From Chromobacterium haemolyticum (lineage in GTDB: Bacteria > Pseudomonadota > Gammaproteobacteria > Burkholderiales > Chromobacteriaceae): 60,752 nucleotides of DNA. Under the pieces are notes generated by a model. It had not been told where the DNA came from. It saw only the letters and a program-made list of their open reading frames with translations, and did not search any database. Positions 8,378-18,354 of this stretch are shown here, piece after piece. The number at the start of each line of letters is the position of its first letter. Positions within the stretch are counted from its first letter, which is position 1. Made by a program: the position numbers and the translations under genes. The DNA lies in the NCBI RefSeq assembly GCF_002081825.1, contig NZ_MUKU01000031.1, forward strand, positions 1-60,752, written 5' to 3'.

Positions 8378-9076
8378 ATGGAAACGCAAACCATGCTGGC
8401 GGATCAATTGCACGCCAGCCTGCTGGACGCGGCGGACCGCCACAACGCCGCCCAGGCGCTGGTGTGGTTGGAAGCCTGTCGCCGGCTGACCGCCGAGGCG
8501 CCGGAGCCCGCCGCCTGTCGCCGCTTGTTCAGCGTGGCCAACCGGCAACTGGCGGCGCTGACCCTGCTGCCCAAGGCCGCGATCAAGGCCTTGCAAGCCC
8601 AACGCGTGCTGGCGGCGGAAGCCTGGTCCCCCGGCGACGCCGGCCGCGCCTTGCTGCTGCTGAGGGCCTTGGCCGCCGGCGCTGGCCCGGCGTTGGCGTT
8701 CGATCTGTATCGTGGCGGCGACAGCCTGGAACAGCAGGCGGTGGTCAAGGCGCTGATCCTGCTGCCCAAGCCGGAAGACTGGCTGGCGCTGGCCACCGAC
8801 GCCAGCCGCAGCCACGTGGCCGGCGTGTTTCAGGCGCTGGCCTGCGACAACGCCTACCCGGCGCAACAGTTTCCCGAACTCAATTTCAACCAGCTGGTGC
8901 TCAAGGCCTTGTTCACCGGCGCGCCGGCGCGGCATATCGCCGGCCTAGAGCAGCGCTGGAGCCCGGAGCTGGAACACATGGTGGCCGCCTACGCCAGCGA
9001 GCGACGCGCCGCCGGCCGCAGCGTGTCCGACGACGTCGTTTTCCTACTGCAAGGACTGCATCATGAAAATGTTTGA
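8378..9076 (+). CDS. eboA: EboA domain protein
   Basis: 232 aa, almost entirely helical and Ala/Leu-rich, without signal peptide or membrane span. ACGGAGA precedes the ATG. Segments such as LPKAAIKALQAQRVLAAEAWSPGDAGRA, VVKALILLPKPEDWLALATDA and QFPELNFNQLVLKALF are what I recognise as the EboA domain. Biochemical function is unknown. The 3' end overlaps eboB by 14 bp, implying translational coupling. Confidence 0.8.
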   Translation: METQTMLADQLHASLLDAADRHNAAQALVWLEACRRLTAEAPEPAACRRLFSVANRQLAALTLLPKAAIKALQAQRVLAAEAWSPGDAGRALLLLRALAAGAGPALAFDLYRGGDSLEQQAVVKALILLPKPEDWLALATDASRSHVAGVFQALACDNAYPAQQFPELNFNQLVLKALFTGAPARHIAGLEQRWSPELEHMVAAYASERRAAGRSVSDDVVFLLQGLHHENV

Positions 9077-9953
9077 CCCGCACATCCACATGACTTCCCG
9101 CACCACCGACGACTACCAGGCGATGAGCCGGGCCGGCATCAGCGTGGTGGTGGAGCCGGCGTTCTGGATGGGCCAGCCGCGCCGGCACGTCGGCAGCTTC
9201 GACGACTACTTCCTGTCGCTGCTGGGCTGGGAACGCTTCCGCGCCGCGCAATTCGGCATCCGCCACTTCTGCACCCTGGGCCTCAACCCCAAGGAGACCA
9301 ACAACCCGGACGTGGCCGACGGCGTGATGGCGCTGCTGGAACGCTATCTGGACAAGGACGGCGTGGTGGCGGTGGGGGAAATCGGCTTCGACGACGAAAC
9401 CCCGGCCGAGGAGCGCTACTTCGCCCGCCAGCTGGAACTGGCGATGGAGTTCGACCTGCCGGCGCTGGTCCACACCCCGCACCGCGACAAAAAGGCCGGC
9501 ACCCTGCGCAGCCTGGCGCTGGTGCGCGACAGCGGCATTGCGCCGGAGCGGGTGCTGATAGACCACAACACCGAAGAAACCTTGCCGCTGGTGCTGGACT
9601 CCGGCTGCTGGGCCGGCCACTCCATCTACCCCAACACCAAGATGGACGAACCGCGGATGGTGGCGTTGGTGCGCCAGTACGGCAGCGAACGCATCATCAT
9701 CAACAGCGCCGCCGACTGGGGCGTCAGCGATCCGCTGAAAGTGCCCAAAACCGTGGAGGCGATGCGCGCCGCCGGCATTGCCGAGCGCGACATCGAAACC
9801 ATCGTCTGGCGCAACCCGCTGGACTTCTTCGCCCAGAGCGGCCGTCTGGACATCGAAGAAGCCAACAGCCCGCTGGCGGTGGACCAGCGCCGGCTGTATC
9901 AGGGCAATTCCGTGCTGCGCGGCCAAAATCCGCAGGTGGACATCGTGGAGTGA
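9063..9953 (+). CDS. eboB: EboB: TatD-family metal-dependent hydrolase
   Basis: 296 aa. Metal ligands of the TatD/amidohydrolase barrel are visible: FDPHIHM (His7, His9), GEIGFDD (Glu), LVHTPH (His), IDHN (His) and SAADWG (Asp). TatD proteins are typically nucleases or hydrolases; in ebo clusters the substrate is unknown. It begins 14 bp inside the end of eboA and ends 4 bp before eboF. Confidence 0.87.
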   Translation: MKMFDPHIHMTSRTTDDYQAMSRAGISVVVEPAFWMGQPRRHVGSFDDYFLSLLGWERFRAAQFGIRHFCTLGLNPKETNNPDVADGVMALLERYLDKDGVVAVGEIGFDDETPAEERYFARQLELAMEFDLPALVHTPHRDKKAGTLRSLALVRDSGIAPERVLIDHNTEETLPLVLDSGCWAGHSIYPNTKMDEPRMVALVRQYGSERIIINSAADWGVSDPLKVPKTVEAMRAAGIAERDIETIVWRNPLDFFAQSGRLDIEEANSPLAVDQRRLYQGNSVLRGQNPQVDIVE

Positions 9954-9957
9954 CATC

Positions 9958-11373
9958 ATGCAACGCACACTCGTTCTGAATGTGGTGGGCCTGACGCCGC
10001 AACTGCTGCGGCATGCGCCGCACCTGAGCCGGCTGGCGGAGCGCGGCGCGCAGCGCCCGCTCATGGCGGTGACGCCGGCGCTGACCTGCCCGGCGCAAGC
10101 CACCTATCTGACCGGCCAACTGCCGCAGGCGCACGGCTGCGTCGCCAACGGCTGGTATTCGCGAGAGCTGGCCGAGCCGCTGTTCTGGAGACAGAACAAC
10201 GCCTTGATTCAGGGCGAGAAACTCTGGCACGAAGCCCGGCGCCTGCACGCCGGCTTCAGCTGCGCGCAGTTGTTCTGGTGGTACAACATGTACGCCGACG
10301 TGGACTGGAGCGTGACGCCGCGCCCGATCTACAAGGCCGACGGCTGCAAGATTCCCGACTTCTACTGCAACCCGCCGGAGCTGCACGCGGAATTGCGTCA
10401 AAAGCTGGGCGATTTTCCTCTGTTTCACTTTTGGGGGCCGGCGGCGGATATCCGCTCCAGCCGCTGGATCGCGGACTGCGCCTTGCATCTGTACCGCTCG
10501 CGCCAGCCCACGCTGACCCTGGTCTACCTGCCGCATCTGGATTACTGCCTGCAGCGCTTGGGGCCGGATCATCCGGACGTGGCGGCGGAGGTGGCGGCGG
10601 TGGATCAGTTGTGCGGGGAGTTGATCGAGGAGGCGGACCGGGACGGCTGCCGCGTGATCGTCTTGTCCGAGTACGGCGTCACGCCGGTCAGCAACGACAT
10701 CGCCATCAACCGCATTCTGCGCATGGCCGGTTGGCTCAAGGTGAGGGAGGAGGCGGGCGAGGACAAGCTGGATTGCGGCGCGTCGGCGGCCTTCGCGCTG
10801 GTGGATCACCAGATTGCTCACATCTATGTGCGTCAGCCGGCATTGGTGCCGGAGGTGAAGGCTTTGTTGCTGGAGCTGGAGGGGGTGGAAATGGTGTTGG
10901 ACCAGGCCGGCAAGCGTTTGCTGGGGCTGGATCATCCGCGTTCCGGCGAGCTGGTGGCGGTGAGCCGGCCGGATCGTTGGTTCAGTTATTACTATTGGCT
11001 GGACGATGCGCGCGCGCCGGATTTCGCCCGCACGGTGGATATTCACCGCAAGCCGGGTTACGACCCGGTGGAGTTGTTTTTGGACCCGGCTTTAAGTTGG
11101 CCGAAGTTGGACATTGCCTGGACTTTGTTGAAGCGCAAGTTGGGGATGCGGAGTTTGTTGGAGGTGATTCCGCTGGATCCGTCCTTGGTGCGGGGTTCGC
11201 ATGGCCGTCCCACGCTGAATCCGGAGCATGGTCCGTTGATGATTAGTTCTTTGCCGGACAGCTTGCCGCCGGGGTCGGTGCCGGCGACGGCGGTGCGGGA
11301 CATCATCATGGATCATATGTTTGGGGAGGTGGAGACGCGGCTGGCGTATGGGGAGCATGGGGTGATGGAGTAG
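9958..11373 (+). CDS. eboF: EboF: alkaline-phosphatase-superfamily phosphodiesterase/pyrophosphatase-like protein
   Basis: 471 aa. GGAG lies 8 nt before the ATG. The N-terminal part has VTPALTCPAQATYLTGQLPQAHG, the catalytic Thr/Ser region of nucleotide pyrophosphatase/phosphodiesterase proteins. Downstream are YLPHLDYCLQRLGPDHP and VIVLSEYGVTPV, the distal metal-ligand motifs. The family hydrolyses phosphodiesters, so it could release a phospho-linked carrier from the ebo product; this is inference. From about 10.7 kb on, codon use drifts towards TTG/GTG/TTT compared with the upstream genes. It is the last gene of the unit. Confidence 0.83.
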   Translation: MQRTLVLNVVGLTPQLLRHAPHLSRLAERGAQRPLMAVTPALTCPAQATYLTGQLPQAHGCVANGWYSRELAEPLFWRQNNALIQGEKLWHEARRLHAGFSCAQLFWWYNMYADVDWSVTPRPIYKADGCKIPDFYCNPPELHAELRQKLGDFPLFHFWGPAADIRSSRWIADCALHLYRSRQPTLTLVYLPHLDYCLQRLGPDHPDVAAEVAAVDQLCGELIEEADRDGCRVIVLSEYGVTPVSNDIAINRILRMAGWLKVREEAGEDKLDCGASAAFALVDHQIAHIYVRQPALVPEVKALLLELEGVEMVLDQAGKRLLGLDHPRSGELVAVSRPDRWFSYYYWLDDARAPDFARTVDIHRKPGYDPVELFLDPALSWPKLDIAWTLLKRKLGMRSLLEVIPLDPSLVRGSHGRPTLNPEHGPLMISSLPDSLPPGSVPATAVRDIIMDHMFGEVETRLAYGEHGVME

Positions 11374-11380
11374 GGCGGAG

Positions 11381-11399
11381 GCCCCGCGTGGGCTTTTTT
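11381..11399 (+). terminator. Weak Rho-independent terminator after eboF
   Basis: GCCC-CGCGT-GGGC followed by TTTTTT, 8 bp after the eboF stop. The stem is only 4 bp, so efficiency is uncertain. Confidence 0.45.
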
Positions 11400-11611
11400 A
11401 TGGGGTTTGAGTCTGTTGGGTGGATGATGATTTGGGATTGGCTTTGCGGGGTGCCTTTCCTCTTATTGATCACGTTGTGTTGAGTGGAGACTGTTCAGTT
11501 GTATCCACTGCGCGGATGATGTTTTGGGTGCCGCTTTCCGCGCGGCGAACGGGGAGGGGGCGGGCCGCCGCCCCCTTCCAGCCCCCCTCGTCCCCCAGGA
11601 CGCGAAACCCC

Positions 11612-11714
11612 GAAGAAAAAGAGGCCTGCAAGGCGCGGCTGAACTCGCGATTTGCTAGCGTCAAATCGCTCAAACAAAGCAGCCGCTTAAAACCTTGCAG
11701 ACCCCTTTTTCTCC
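11612..11714 (+). other. Multi-stem structured element A
   Basis: A long imperfect hairpin. The outer arm is GGCCTGCAAGG (11623-11633) with CCTTGCAGACC (11693-11703), extended by AGAAAAAG/CTTTTTCT. The middle stem is GCGGCTG (11635-11641) with CAGCCGC (11680-11686). The inner stem is GCGATTTG (11647-11654) with CAAATCGC (11662-11669), closing a CTAGCGT loop. Unpaired parts (AACTC, CTARCGT, TTAAAA) are shared with element B while the stems differ. It lies in the 1.07-kb gap between eboF and the next gene, where no convincing protein gene is seen. Confidence 0.7.
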
Positions 11715-11906
11715 GGCGCGCCCCGAGGGGACACCTGGGCGCTACACGAAGTGGTCTTTTTTTGAAAAGAAAGAGTGATTTAGCTTTGCTGGCTAGTTCT
11801 GTGGATAACTATCCAGTTTGACCCTGCCTGTGGATATCTAAGACAAATCAAGAATAAACCACGTATCCGACGCACCCTGGGTCCCTTCAAGCCTGCCGTC
11901 GGGTGG

Positions 11907-11986
11907 CAGGCCCGAGGTTTTAAGCGGCTGCCTGTTCGAGCAGCGCGACGTTAGCGCGCTGCGAGTTCAGCCGCGCCTCGGGCCTG
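11907..11986 (-). other. Multi-stem structured element B, inverted relative of A
   Basis: Read on the minus strand, an outer stem CAGGCCCGAGG/CCTCGGGCCTG (perfect, 11 bp) encloses a middle stem GCGGCTG/CAGCCGC. The inner stem GCAGCGCG/CGCGCTGC closes a CTAACGT loop. Layout and single-stranded segments match element A, but the outer and inner stems have different, still complementary sequences. An extra hairpin GCCTGCC/GGCAGGC (11891-11911) abuts it. Confidence 0.7.
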
Positions 11987-12040
11987 ACGGGTCCCGGCGG
12001 GAAGCCGTAGGCCAGGCTTGCAGGGTGGCCTTTAGGAGTG

Positions 12041-12072
12041 GAGAGGATATTTGGCCAAGCAAATATCCTCTC
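12041..12072. other. 13-bp perfect hairpin in the eboF downstream gap
   Basis: GAGAGGATATTTG pairs with CAAATATCCTCTC around a 6-nt GCCAAG loop. No T-tract follows on either strand, so a simple intrinsic terminator is unlikely. Around 12252-12275 there is a further CTACGCAG/CTGCGTGG hairpin. Confidence 0.6.
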
Positions 12073-12439
12073 CCTGCTCGCCGGGCAGCCCCGGCAATGA
12101 AAATCATTATCCGCGTAGCGGATACAAAACCCACACACCTAGCCACACCAACCACCCCACCTTGACCCCAACCGCCTCCTCGGCAACAATCCCCCCGTTG
12201 CCGCCCACACGCGGCACACGGGATTGGCGTCCCGTCGCTAGCATTATCCCCAGGCCTACGCAGCGTGCTGCGTGGGCTGCTTTGCCATGGCAGTGCCATT
12301 CGGCAGGCGTGTGGGAGGAGAGTGCCATGCACTCGCCGGTTTAATGCTAGCCCGGTACGCCAATCCGCTCACGCGCCTGCCTCATACCTCAGCTTCTCTC
12401 GGCAGGTGGTTTATCTTGTGTCACAGCAGGAGAAACACC

Positions 12440-12889
12440 ATGCATCACGCTCAAAACTTCCCCCGTCGTCGTCGCTACAAACTGCACTCGCTGGAGCAGC
12501 AGGAAGCCTTGCTCCCCTTTGTTCGTTTCTGCCCCGGCCGCACCTATCGGCATTACTGGCAAATGCCCACGCCCAGCAAGGACCACCCCTCCAATGTCAG
12601 CTACGGCCGCGAATGCGCGGCCCACCTGCTGCAATGGATGAAGGACAACCGCGAATACGTCGGCAAGGGCCTGCTCAGCCGCGTGGCGCGCGACATCGAT
12701 TTTGACGACCGCGACGGACGTGGTCAGTGGATGGGCTTCTTCAACTATCTGGAAATCATGATGCTGTTGGGCGCCGACCGGGTCCGGGTCTATCGCCATG
12801 TGGATAGCCAACATCAGCTCTATCTGGCGCTGGGACAAAGGCTCAAGCTGGAAGCGCGTTTCCGTCGCATCCGCCTGCGCAATCGCTAA
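12440..12889 (+). CDS. Small basic protein of unknown function
   Basis: 149 aa, starting at the ATG behind CAGGAG (about 8 nt). It has a basic N-terminus (FPRRRRYKLH), a central aromatic segment (CPGRTYRHYWQMP) and a basic tail (RFRRIRLRNR). No signal peptide, membrane span or recognised domain. It reads as a real gene because the ribosome site, codon bias and length are coherent, but I cannot name a function. It is convergent with katB. Confidence 0.6.
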   Translation: MHHAQNFPRRRRYKLHSLEQQEALLPFVRFCPGRTYRHYWQMPTPSKDHPSNVSYGRECAAHLLQWMKDNREYVGKGLLSRVARDIDFDDRDGRGQWMGFFNYLEIMMLLGADRVRVYRHVDSQHQLYLALGQRLKLEARFRRIRLRNR

Positions 12890-12966
12890 CCTAAGCAGGT
12901 GGGTGGAGCCGTAGGCGATACCCACCAAACCCCGCCGACACCGCTGCCACAGCGCGGCGCGCGCGC

Positions 12967-12996
12967 AAAAAAACGGGGCGGCCTTGGGCCGCCCCG
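12967..12996 (-). terminator. Rho-independent terminator of katB
   Basis: On the minus strand, CGGGGCGGCC pairs with GGCCGCCCCG around a 3-nt loop and is followed by a T-run. It lies about 20 bp beyond the katB stop. Confidence 0.85.
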
Positions 12997-13016
12997 CTTC
13001 ACTCAAGCGGCTACGC

Positions 13017-14549
13017 TTATTCCTGCAACAGCGCCGCCCTGCGCTCAATCCCCTTCGCGTCCACCTTCAAGGCCTTGGCCAGACGCTCGCCGTACTGGCG
13101 GTCCGCCTTGTAGAAGTGCGACAACATCACATCGCGGGTCTCGGCATTGCGCACCTTGGCCAAGTCGCCGGACAGATTGCGAATCAGGTCCGCCTGGTCC
13201 TGCGCGCTCAGCGAGCGGTAGAACTCGCCGGCCTGCTGGAAGTTCAGCGTTTTGGCGATGGCCTCTTGCTGGGTGTTGCCCTGCAAGGGCAGGCGGCTGT
13301 GCTTGAACTGCGGGTCTTGCGGCTTGGGAGCCAGCCGGCTGGGCTCGTAATTGACGCTGCCCTGACGGCCGGAGGCGTTTTGCGCGCCGTCCTGATTGTT
13401 GTTCACCACCTCAACCCGCGGGCGGTTGACCGGCAGCGCCTGGAAATTGGTGCCGACGCGGTGCATCTGGGTGTCCAGATAGGAGAACAGTCGGCCTTGC
13501 AGCAGGCGGTCTTCCGAGGCCTCGATGCCCGGCACCAAGTTGGCCGGCGACATCGCCACTTGCTCGGTGGCTTCGAAGAAGTTGGCCGGAATCCGGTTCA
13601 GCGTCATGGTGCCCACCTTGCGCTCCGCCACGCCGGTCCACACCTTGGTGGGGTCCAGCGGGTTGAAGGCGAAGCGGTTCATGTCCTCTGGCTGGATCAG
13701 CTGCACGTACAAATCCCAGGACGGGTAGCGTTTCTGTTCGATGCTTTGCAGCAGGTCCGCGGTGGCGTGGCCAACCGATTGGCCCTGCACCTTGGGCAGT
13801 TCGTCCGGGCGCAGATTGCGCTCGCCCTGGCGCGATTTCCAGGTGAACTTGGCGTATTGGTAGCGGCCGTCGGCGGCCACTAGTTTCAGCGCGTGCACGC
13901 TGCTGCCGTTCATTTCACGGTAATTGGCCGGGGTGCCGTAGTTGGAGTACACCCGGGTCAGCATGTGGGTGGATTCCGGCTGGTGGGAGAAGAAGTCGAA
14001 GACGCGGTTGGGGTCTTGCTCATTGCTCACCGGGTCCGGCTTCAGCGAGTGCACCATGTCCGGAAACTTGATCGCGTCGCGGATGAAGAACACCGGCAGG
14101 TTGTTGCCCACTAGATCCCAGTTGCCTTGCGCGGTGTAGAACTTGGTGGCGAAGCCGCGCGGGTCGCGGTCGGTTTCCGGCGCGCCGCGGCTGCCTATCA
14201 CGGTGGAGAAACGCACGAACACCGGGGTTTGCTCGCCCTTGCGGAATACCAGGGCGCGGCTGACGTCTTGCAGCCCCTCGCTGGCGACGAAGACGCCGCC
14301 GGCGCCCACGCCGCGCGCATGCACCACGCGTTCCGGGATGCGCTCGCGGTCAAAGCGCTGCAGCTTTTGCAGCAGTTGAATGTCTTGCAGCAGGGTGGGG
14401 CCGTTGGGGCCGGCGGTTTGGCTGTTCTGGTTGTCGCCCACCGGCGCGCCGTTGTCCTGGGTCAGGACTGCGGCTTGGGTCAGAGCGGCGCTACAAGCCA
14501 GCGCCACGGTGAAAAGCTTGCGGTTCACGGAAAAGGTCAGAGCAGACAT
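13017..14549 (-). CDS. katB: Periplasmic monofunctional catalase
   Basis: 510 aa. The second ATG (14549) is preferred, because GGGAG lies 5 nt before it and overlaps the earlier ATG at 14561. A signal peptide (VALACSAALTQA) indicates export. The haem-catalase signature FDRERIPERVVHARG contains the catalytic His, VGNNLPVFFIRD the distal Asn, and RLFSYLDTQMHR the proximal Tyr haem ligand. It converts hydrogen peroxide to water and oxygen in the periplasm, in the manner of Pseudomonas KatB. Length is usual for small-subunit catalases. It is a monocistronic unit with its own terminator. Confidence 0.93.
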   Translation of the reverse strand: MSALTFSVNRKLFTVALACSAALTQAAVLTQDNGAPVGDNQNSQTAGPNGPTLLQDIQLLQKLQRFDRERIPERVVHARGVGAGGVFVASEGLQDVSRALVFRKGEQTPVFVRFSTVIGSRGAPETDRDPRGFATKFYTAQGNWDLVGNNLPVFFIRDAIKFPDMVHSLKPDPVSNEQDPNRVFDFFSHQPESTHMLTRVYSNYGTPANYREMNGSSVHALKLVAADGRYQYAKFTWKSRQGERNLRPDELPKVQGQSVGHATADLLQSIEQKRYPSWDLYVQLIQPEDMNRFAFNPLDPTKVWTGVAERKVGTMTLNRIPANFFEATEQVAMSPANLVPGIEASEDRLLQGRLFSYLDTQMHRVGTNFQALPVNRPRVEVVNNNQDGAQNASGRQGSVNYEPSRLAPKPQDPQFKHSRLPLQGNTQQEAIAKTLNFQQAGEFYRSLSAQDQADLIRNLSGDLAKVRNAETRDVMLSHFYKADRQYGERLAKALKVDAKGIERRAALLQE

Positions 14550-14676
14550 TGGCACTCCCATAAATTATTAGAACATTTACTAAGGGAGTGGCCATTATCG
14601 GAACTGGCAATAGTTTTGTTAAATCTTAAATTACAATTTGTTTGATAGTGTTTATTAATGGGCGACGACGACGGCG

Positions 14677-15255
14677 TTACTTTTCCGCCAACAGCCGCTC
14701 AATGCGCCGGTCTGGCACCAGCCAGATCAGGGCCATCAGCACGTACATCGCCGCGGACAGCCATTCCCAGTAAAAGGCGGCGGCGATGCCGATCAGGTAG
14801 CACAGCGGGGAGATCTTGCCCTTGATGTCCTTGCCCAGCGCCTCGGACAGCCGGGTGCGGTTGCCGGGCAGACACAGCAGGGATTGCTGCATCAGCCACC
14901 AGGCCAGCGCGCACATCAGCAGCACCACGCCGTACAGGGCCAGCGGCAGCGGGGCGAAGTGGTTTTCCCCCATCCAGCCGGTGACGAAGGGGATGAGGGA
15001 CAGCCAGAACAGCAGGTGCAGATTGGCCCATAGCACGCGGCCGTCCACGCGCTGGATGGCGTGATAGAAATGGTGGTGGTTGTTCCAGTACAGGCCCACG
15101 TAAATGAAGCTGAGCACGTAGCTGAGGAAGACCGGCCAGCGGTCCTGTAACGCCGTCCAAGTGGTGTCGTGCGGCACTTTCAGCTCCAGCACCATGATGG
15201 TGATGATGATGGCGAGCACGCCGTCGCTGAAGGCTTCCAGCCGGTTCTTTCCCAT
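14677..15255 (-). CDS. TMEM175-family (DUF1211) potassium channel protein
   Basis: 192 aa. It begins KNRLEAFSDGVLAIIITIMVLEL, the family hallmark (RxxxFSD) in helix 1. About six hydrophobic helices follow, with a WNNHHHF motif after helix 2. Bacterial members form tetrameric, potassium-permeable channels. AGGGA precedes the ATG. The 5' side (15256-15440) holds an R1 fragment and an R2 copy. Confidence 0.88.
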   Translation of the reverse strand: MGKNRLEAFSDGVLAIIITIMVLELKVPHDTTWTALQDRWPVFLSYVLSFIYVGLYWNNHHHFYHAIQRVDGRVLWANLHLLFWLSLIPFVTGWMGENHFAPLPLALYGVVLLMCALAWWLMQQSLLCLPGNRTRLSEALGKDIKGKISPLCYLIGIAAAFYWEWLSAAMYVLMALIWLVPDRRIERLLAEK

Positions 15256-15308
15256 GATATCCCTATCAGCTGTTTCAAGTAGATGATAGGGCAGTATAGA
15301 CGGCTTTC

Positions 15309-15437
15309 AGATCGTAAACAGGCTCTTAGAGCCGCTAACAAAACCTCGCAGAGAACCTGAGCCAAGGCGCGCCGACGCAGGCAGTACAAGTCGTACGACA
15401 AGGAGGCGCAACGCGGGATCAGGGGTTTTGTTAGAGG
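15309..15437. repeat. R1 end fragment followed by R2 copy 2
   Basis: 15309-15330 is AGATCGTAAACAGGCTCTTAG, an R1 terminus. It abuts an R2 element (15332-15437) whose ends CCGCTAACAAAACC and GGTTTTGTTAGAGG are inverted repeats. The R2 body matches 4829-4935 at about 95 percent. The R2 end supplies or abuts the stop codon of the kinase gene that follows. Confidence 0.85.
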
Positions 15438-15440
15438 GTC

Positions 15441-16472
15441 TCAGCCCGGCTGCTGGGTTGGCGCCGGGCGGTAAGGCAGGCGGATGCGGGTGACGAAGCG
15501 CTCGCCGTCCAGGCGCGCGTTGAGCGAGGCCTCGGCGTCGAAATACAGCTCCAGCCGCTCGGCCAGGTTGTCCAGCGCCATGTGGTGTCCGAATGTGGCC
15601 GCCGCCGGTTCCGGGTTGACCGGATTGCTCAGCGTCAGCTCCAGCACTTGCTCATGCTGGCGCGCCTGGATGCGGATCTCGCCGCCGTCGGCCAGCCGTT
15701 CTATGCCGTGAAACACCGCGTTTTCCGCCAGCGGCTGCAGGATCAGCGGCGGCAGCGCGGCGTCCAGCGGCGCTTGCACGTCCCAGCTCACTTGCAGGCG
15801 CGCGCCCAGCCGCTCGGCCTCGATCGCCAGATACATGGCCGCCAGTTCGATTTCGCGGCCCAGCGTGGATTGTCGCGCCGGGTCGCCCAGTTGGGCGCGG
15901 AACAAGTCGGCCAGGTTTTCCAGCACCATTTCCGCCTTGTCCGGCTGCTTGCCGATCAGGGCGATGGCGGCGTTGAGGCTGTTGAACAGGAAATGGGGGC
16001 GGATGCGGGCCTGCAACGCGATCAGCCGCGCTTCGGACAAGGCCGGGGACAGGGCGCGCGCGCGCAGATTGAGGTAGTGCTGCATCAGCCCGCCCACCGC
16101 GCCGGCCAGCAGCACCTGGCCCCAGGGCATGGGCGCCAGCGGGTTGAGCAGGCGGCCGCAGAAGGCGAAGGACAATAGGCAGATGGCGGCGGCGGCCAGC
16201 GCGGCGCGGCGCCCGTGGTGGAGGCGGCGGCCCAGCAAGGCCAGCAAGCCCAGGCTCAGCAAGGCGCCGGGCACGAGCAGGCTGGACAGGCGCAGCAAGC
16301 GCCAGGGCAGCGGTTCTCCGCCCTCGTCCAGCAGCAGGCCGCCCAGCAGGAACAGGCCCAGCAGCAGCAGCGCGCGCAGCAGCACGCCCAGGTTGCGGTA
16401 GTCGGGCAGGTCGGGCGAGGGCGGTAGCGGCATGGCGGCGCGGGGAGGGGTGAAATAGGATAGCAGCATCAT
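15441..16472 (-). CDS. algZ: AlgZ/LytS-type sensor histidine kinase
   Basis: About 343 aa from the start chosen here (ATG at 16472; 16469 and 16433 are alternatives). The N-terminal part has about four membrane helices. The C-terminal part has the His_kinase family motif ALQARIRPHFLFNSLNAAIALI, with the phospho-accepting His in RPHFLFNSLN, then PPLILQPLAENAVFHGI, the ATP-binding N-box. This matches the AlgZ/FimS group, which usually pairs with the LytTR regulator AlgR; no algR lies next to it. It is divergent from argH. The TGA stop is the first triplet of the adjoining R2 repeat flank. Confidence 0.85.
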   Translation of the reverse strand: MMLLSYFTPPRAAMPLPPSPDLPDYRNLGVLLRALLLLGLFLLGGLLLDEGGEPLPWRLLRLSSLLVPGALLSLGLLALLGRRLHHGRRAALAAAAICLLSFAFCGRLLNPLAPMPWGQVLLAGAVGGLMQHYLNLRARALSPALSEARLIALQARIRPHFLFNSLNAAIALIGKQPDKAEMVLENLADLFRAQLGDPARQSTLGREIELAAMYLAIEAERLGARLQVSWDVQAPLDAALPPLILQPLAENAVFHGIERLADGGEIRIQARQHEQVLELTLSNPVNPEPAAATFGHHMALDNLAERLELYFDAEASLNARLDGERFVTRIRLPYRPAPTQQPG

Positions 16473-16597
16473 AGCAAGGAAAACCCGCACTGGCCGAAGG
16501 CGCTCGCCGCTGGCATAGTAAGAGATTCCCGGCAGCGTTGCGCGTGTCCGGGGTTTCGCCAAGTTTTTCGTCCGCAGCCATCGTAGAAAGCATTGCC

Positions 16598-17986
<1,389 letters not shown>

Positions 17987-18002
17987 GCGCCCCGCATGGC
18001 CG

Positions 18003-18052
18003 TCAGGCCGCGCCCCGCCCACCCCGGCGGCGCGCGGCCTGATTGCGTTTTG
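18003..18052 (+). terminator. Rho-independent terminator of argH
   Basis: TCAGGCCGCGC pairs with GCGCGGCCTGA (11 bp), followed by TTGCGTTTT. The rest of the gap (18053-18354) is AT-rich to about 18165 and likely holds the promoter of the next gene; no other gene is seen. Confidence 0.75.
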
Positions 18053-18354
18053 GGCTGCGTTGATTGCGGCAATTTATATCAAATACAAGTCAATCAAAGA
18101 CATTTTATTAAATAAATCTTTCTAATTAGCTTTTCTGTCTTCGGCTAAACCGTTATCTTTAGCGCCAGACTTGCGGGCGCTTTGAAAAATCGCGACGGCG
18201 GCCGGGCACGCGCCGAGCGGCCATGCCCGCCTATCCCTCATCCTGGCAGTCCCCGTCCATCCATGCTGTTCTCGCCAGCGTCCGCGGATTGGCGCGCGTC
18301 GTCATGGCCGGACGCCGGGCTGCTTCTTGTCATTCAGTCACGCCGGGGAACCAT

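Noticed and set aside
11612-11986. Integron attC sites
   Set aside because: The elements are imperfect palindromes, but the conserved GTTRRRY/RYYYAAC ends are missing and there is no cassette array or integrase.
14549-14561. Upstream ATG of katB
   Set aside because: The ATG at 14561 overlaps the GGGAG that serves the second ATG at 14549, so it is unlikely to be used.
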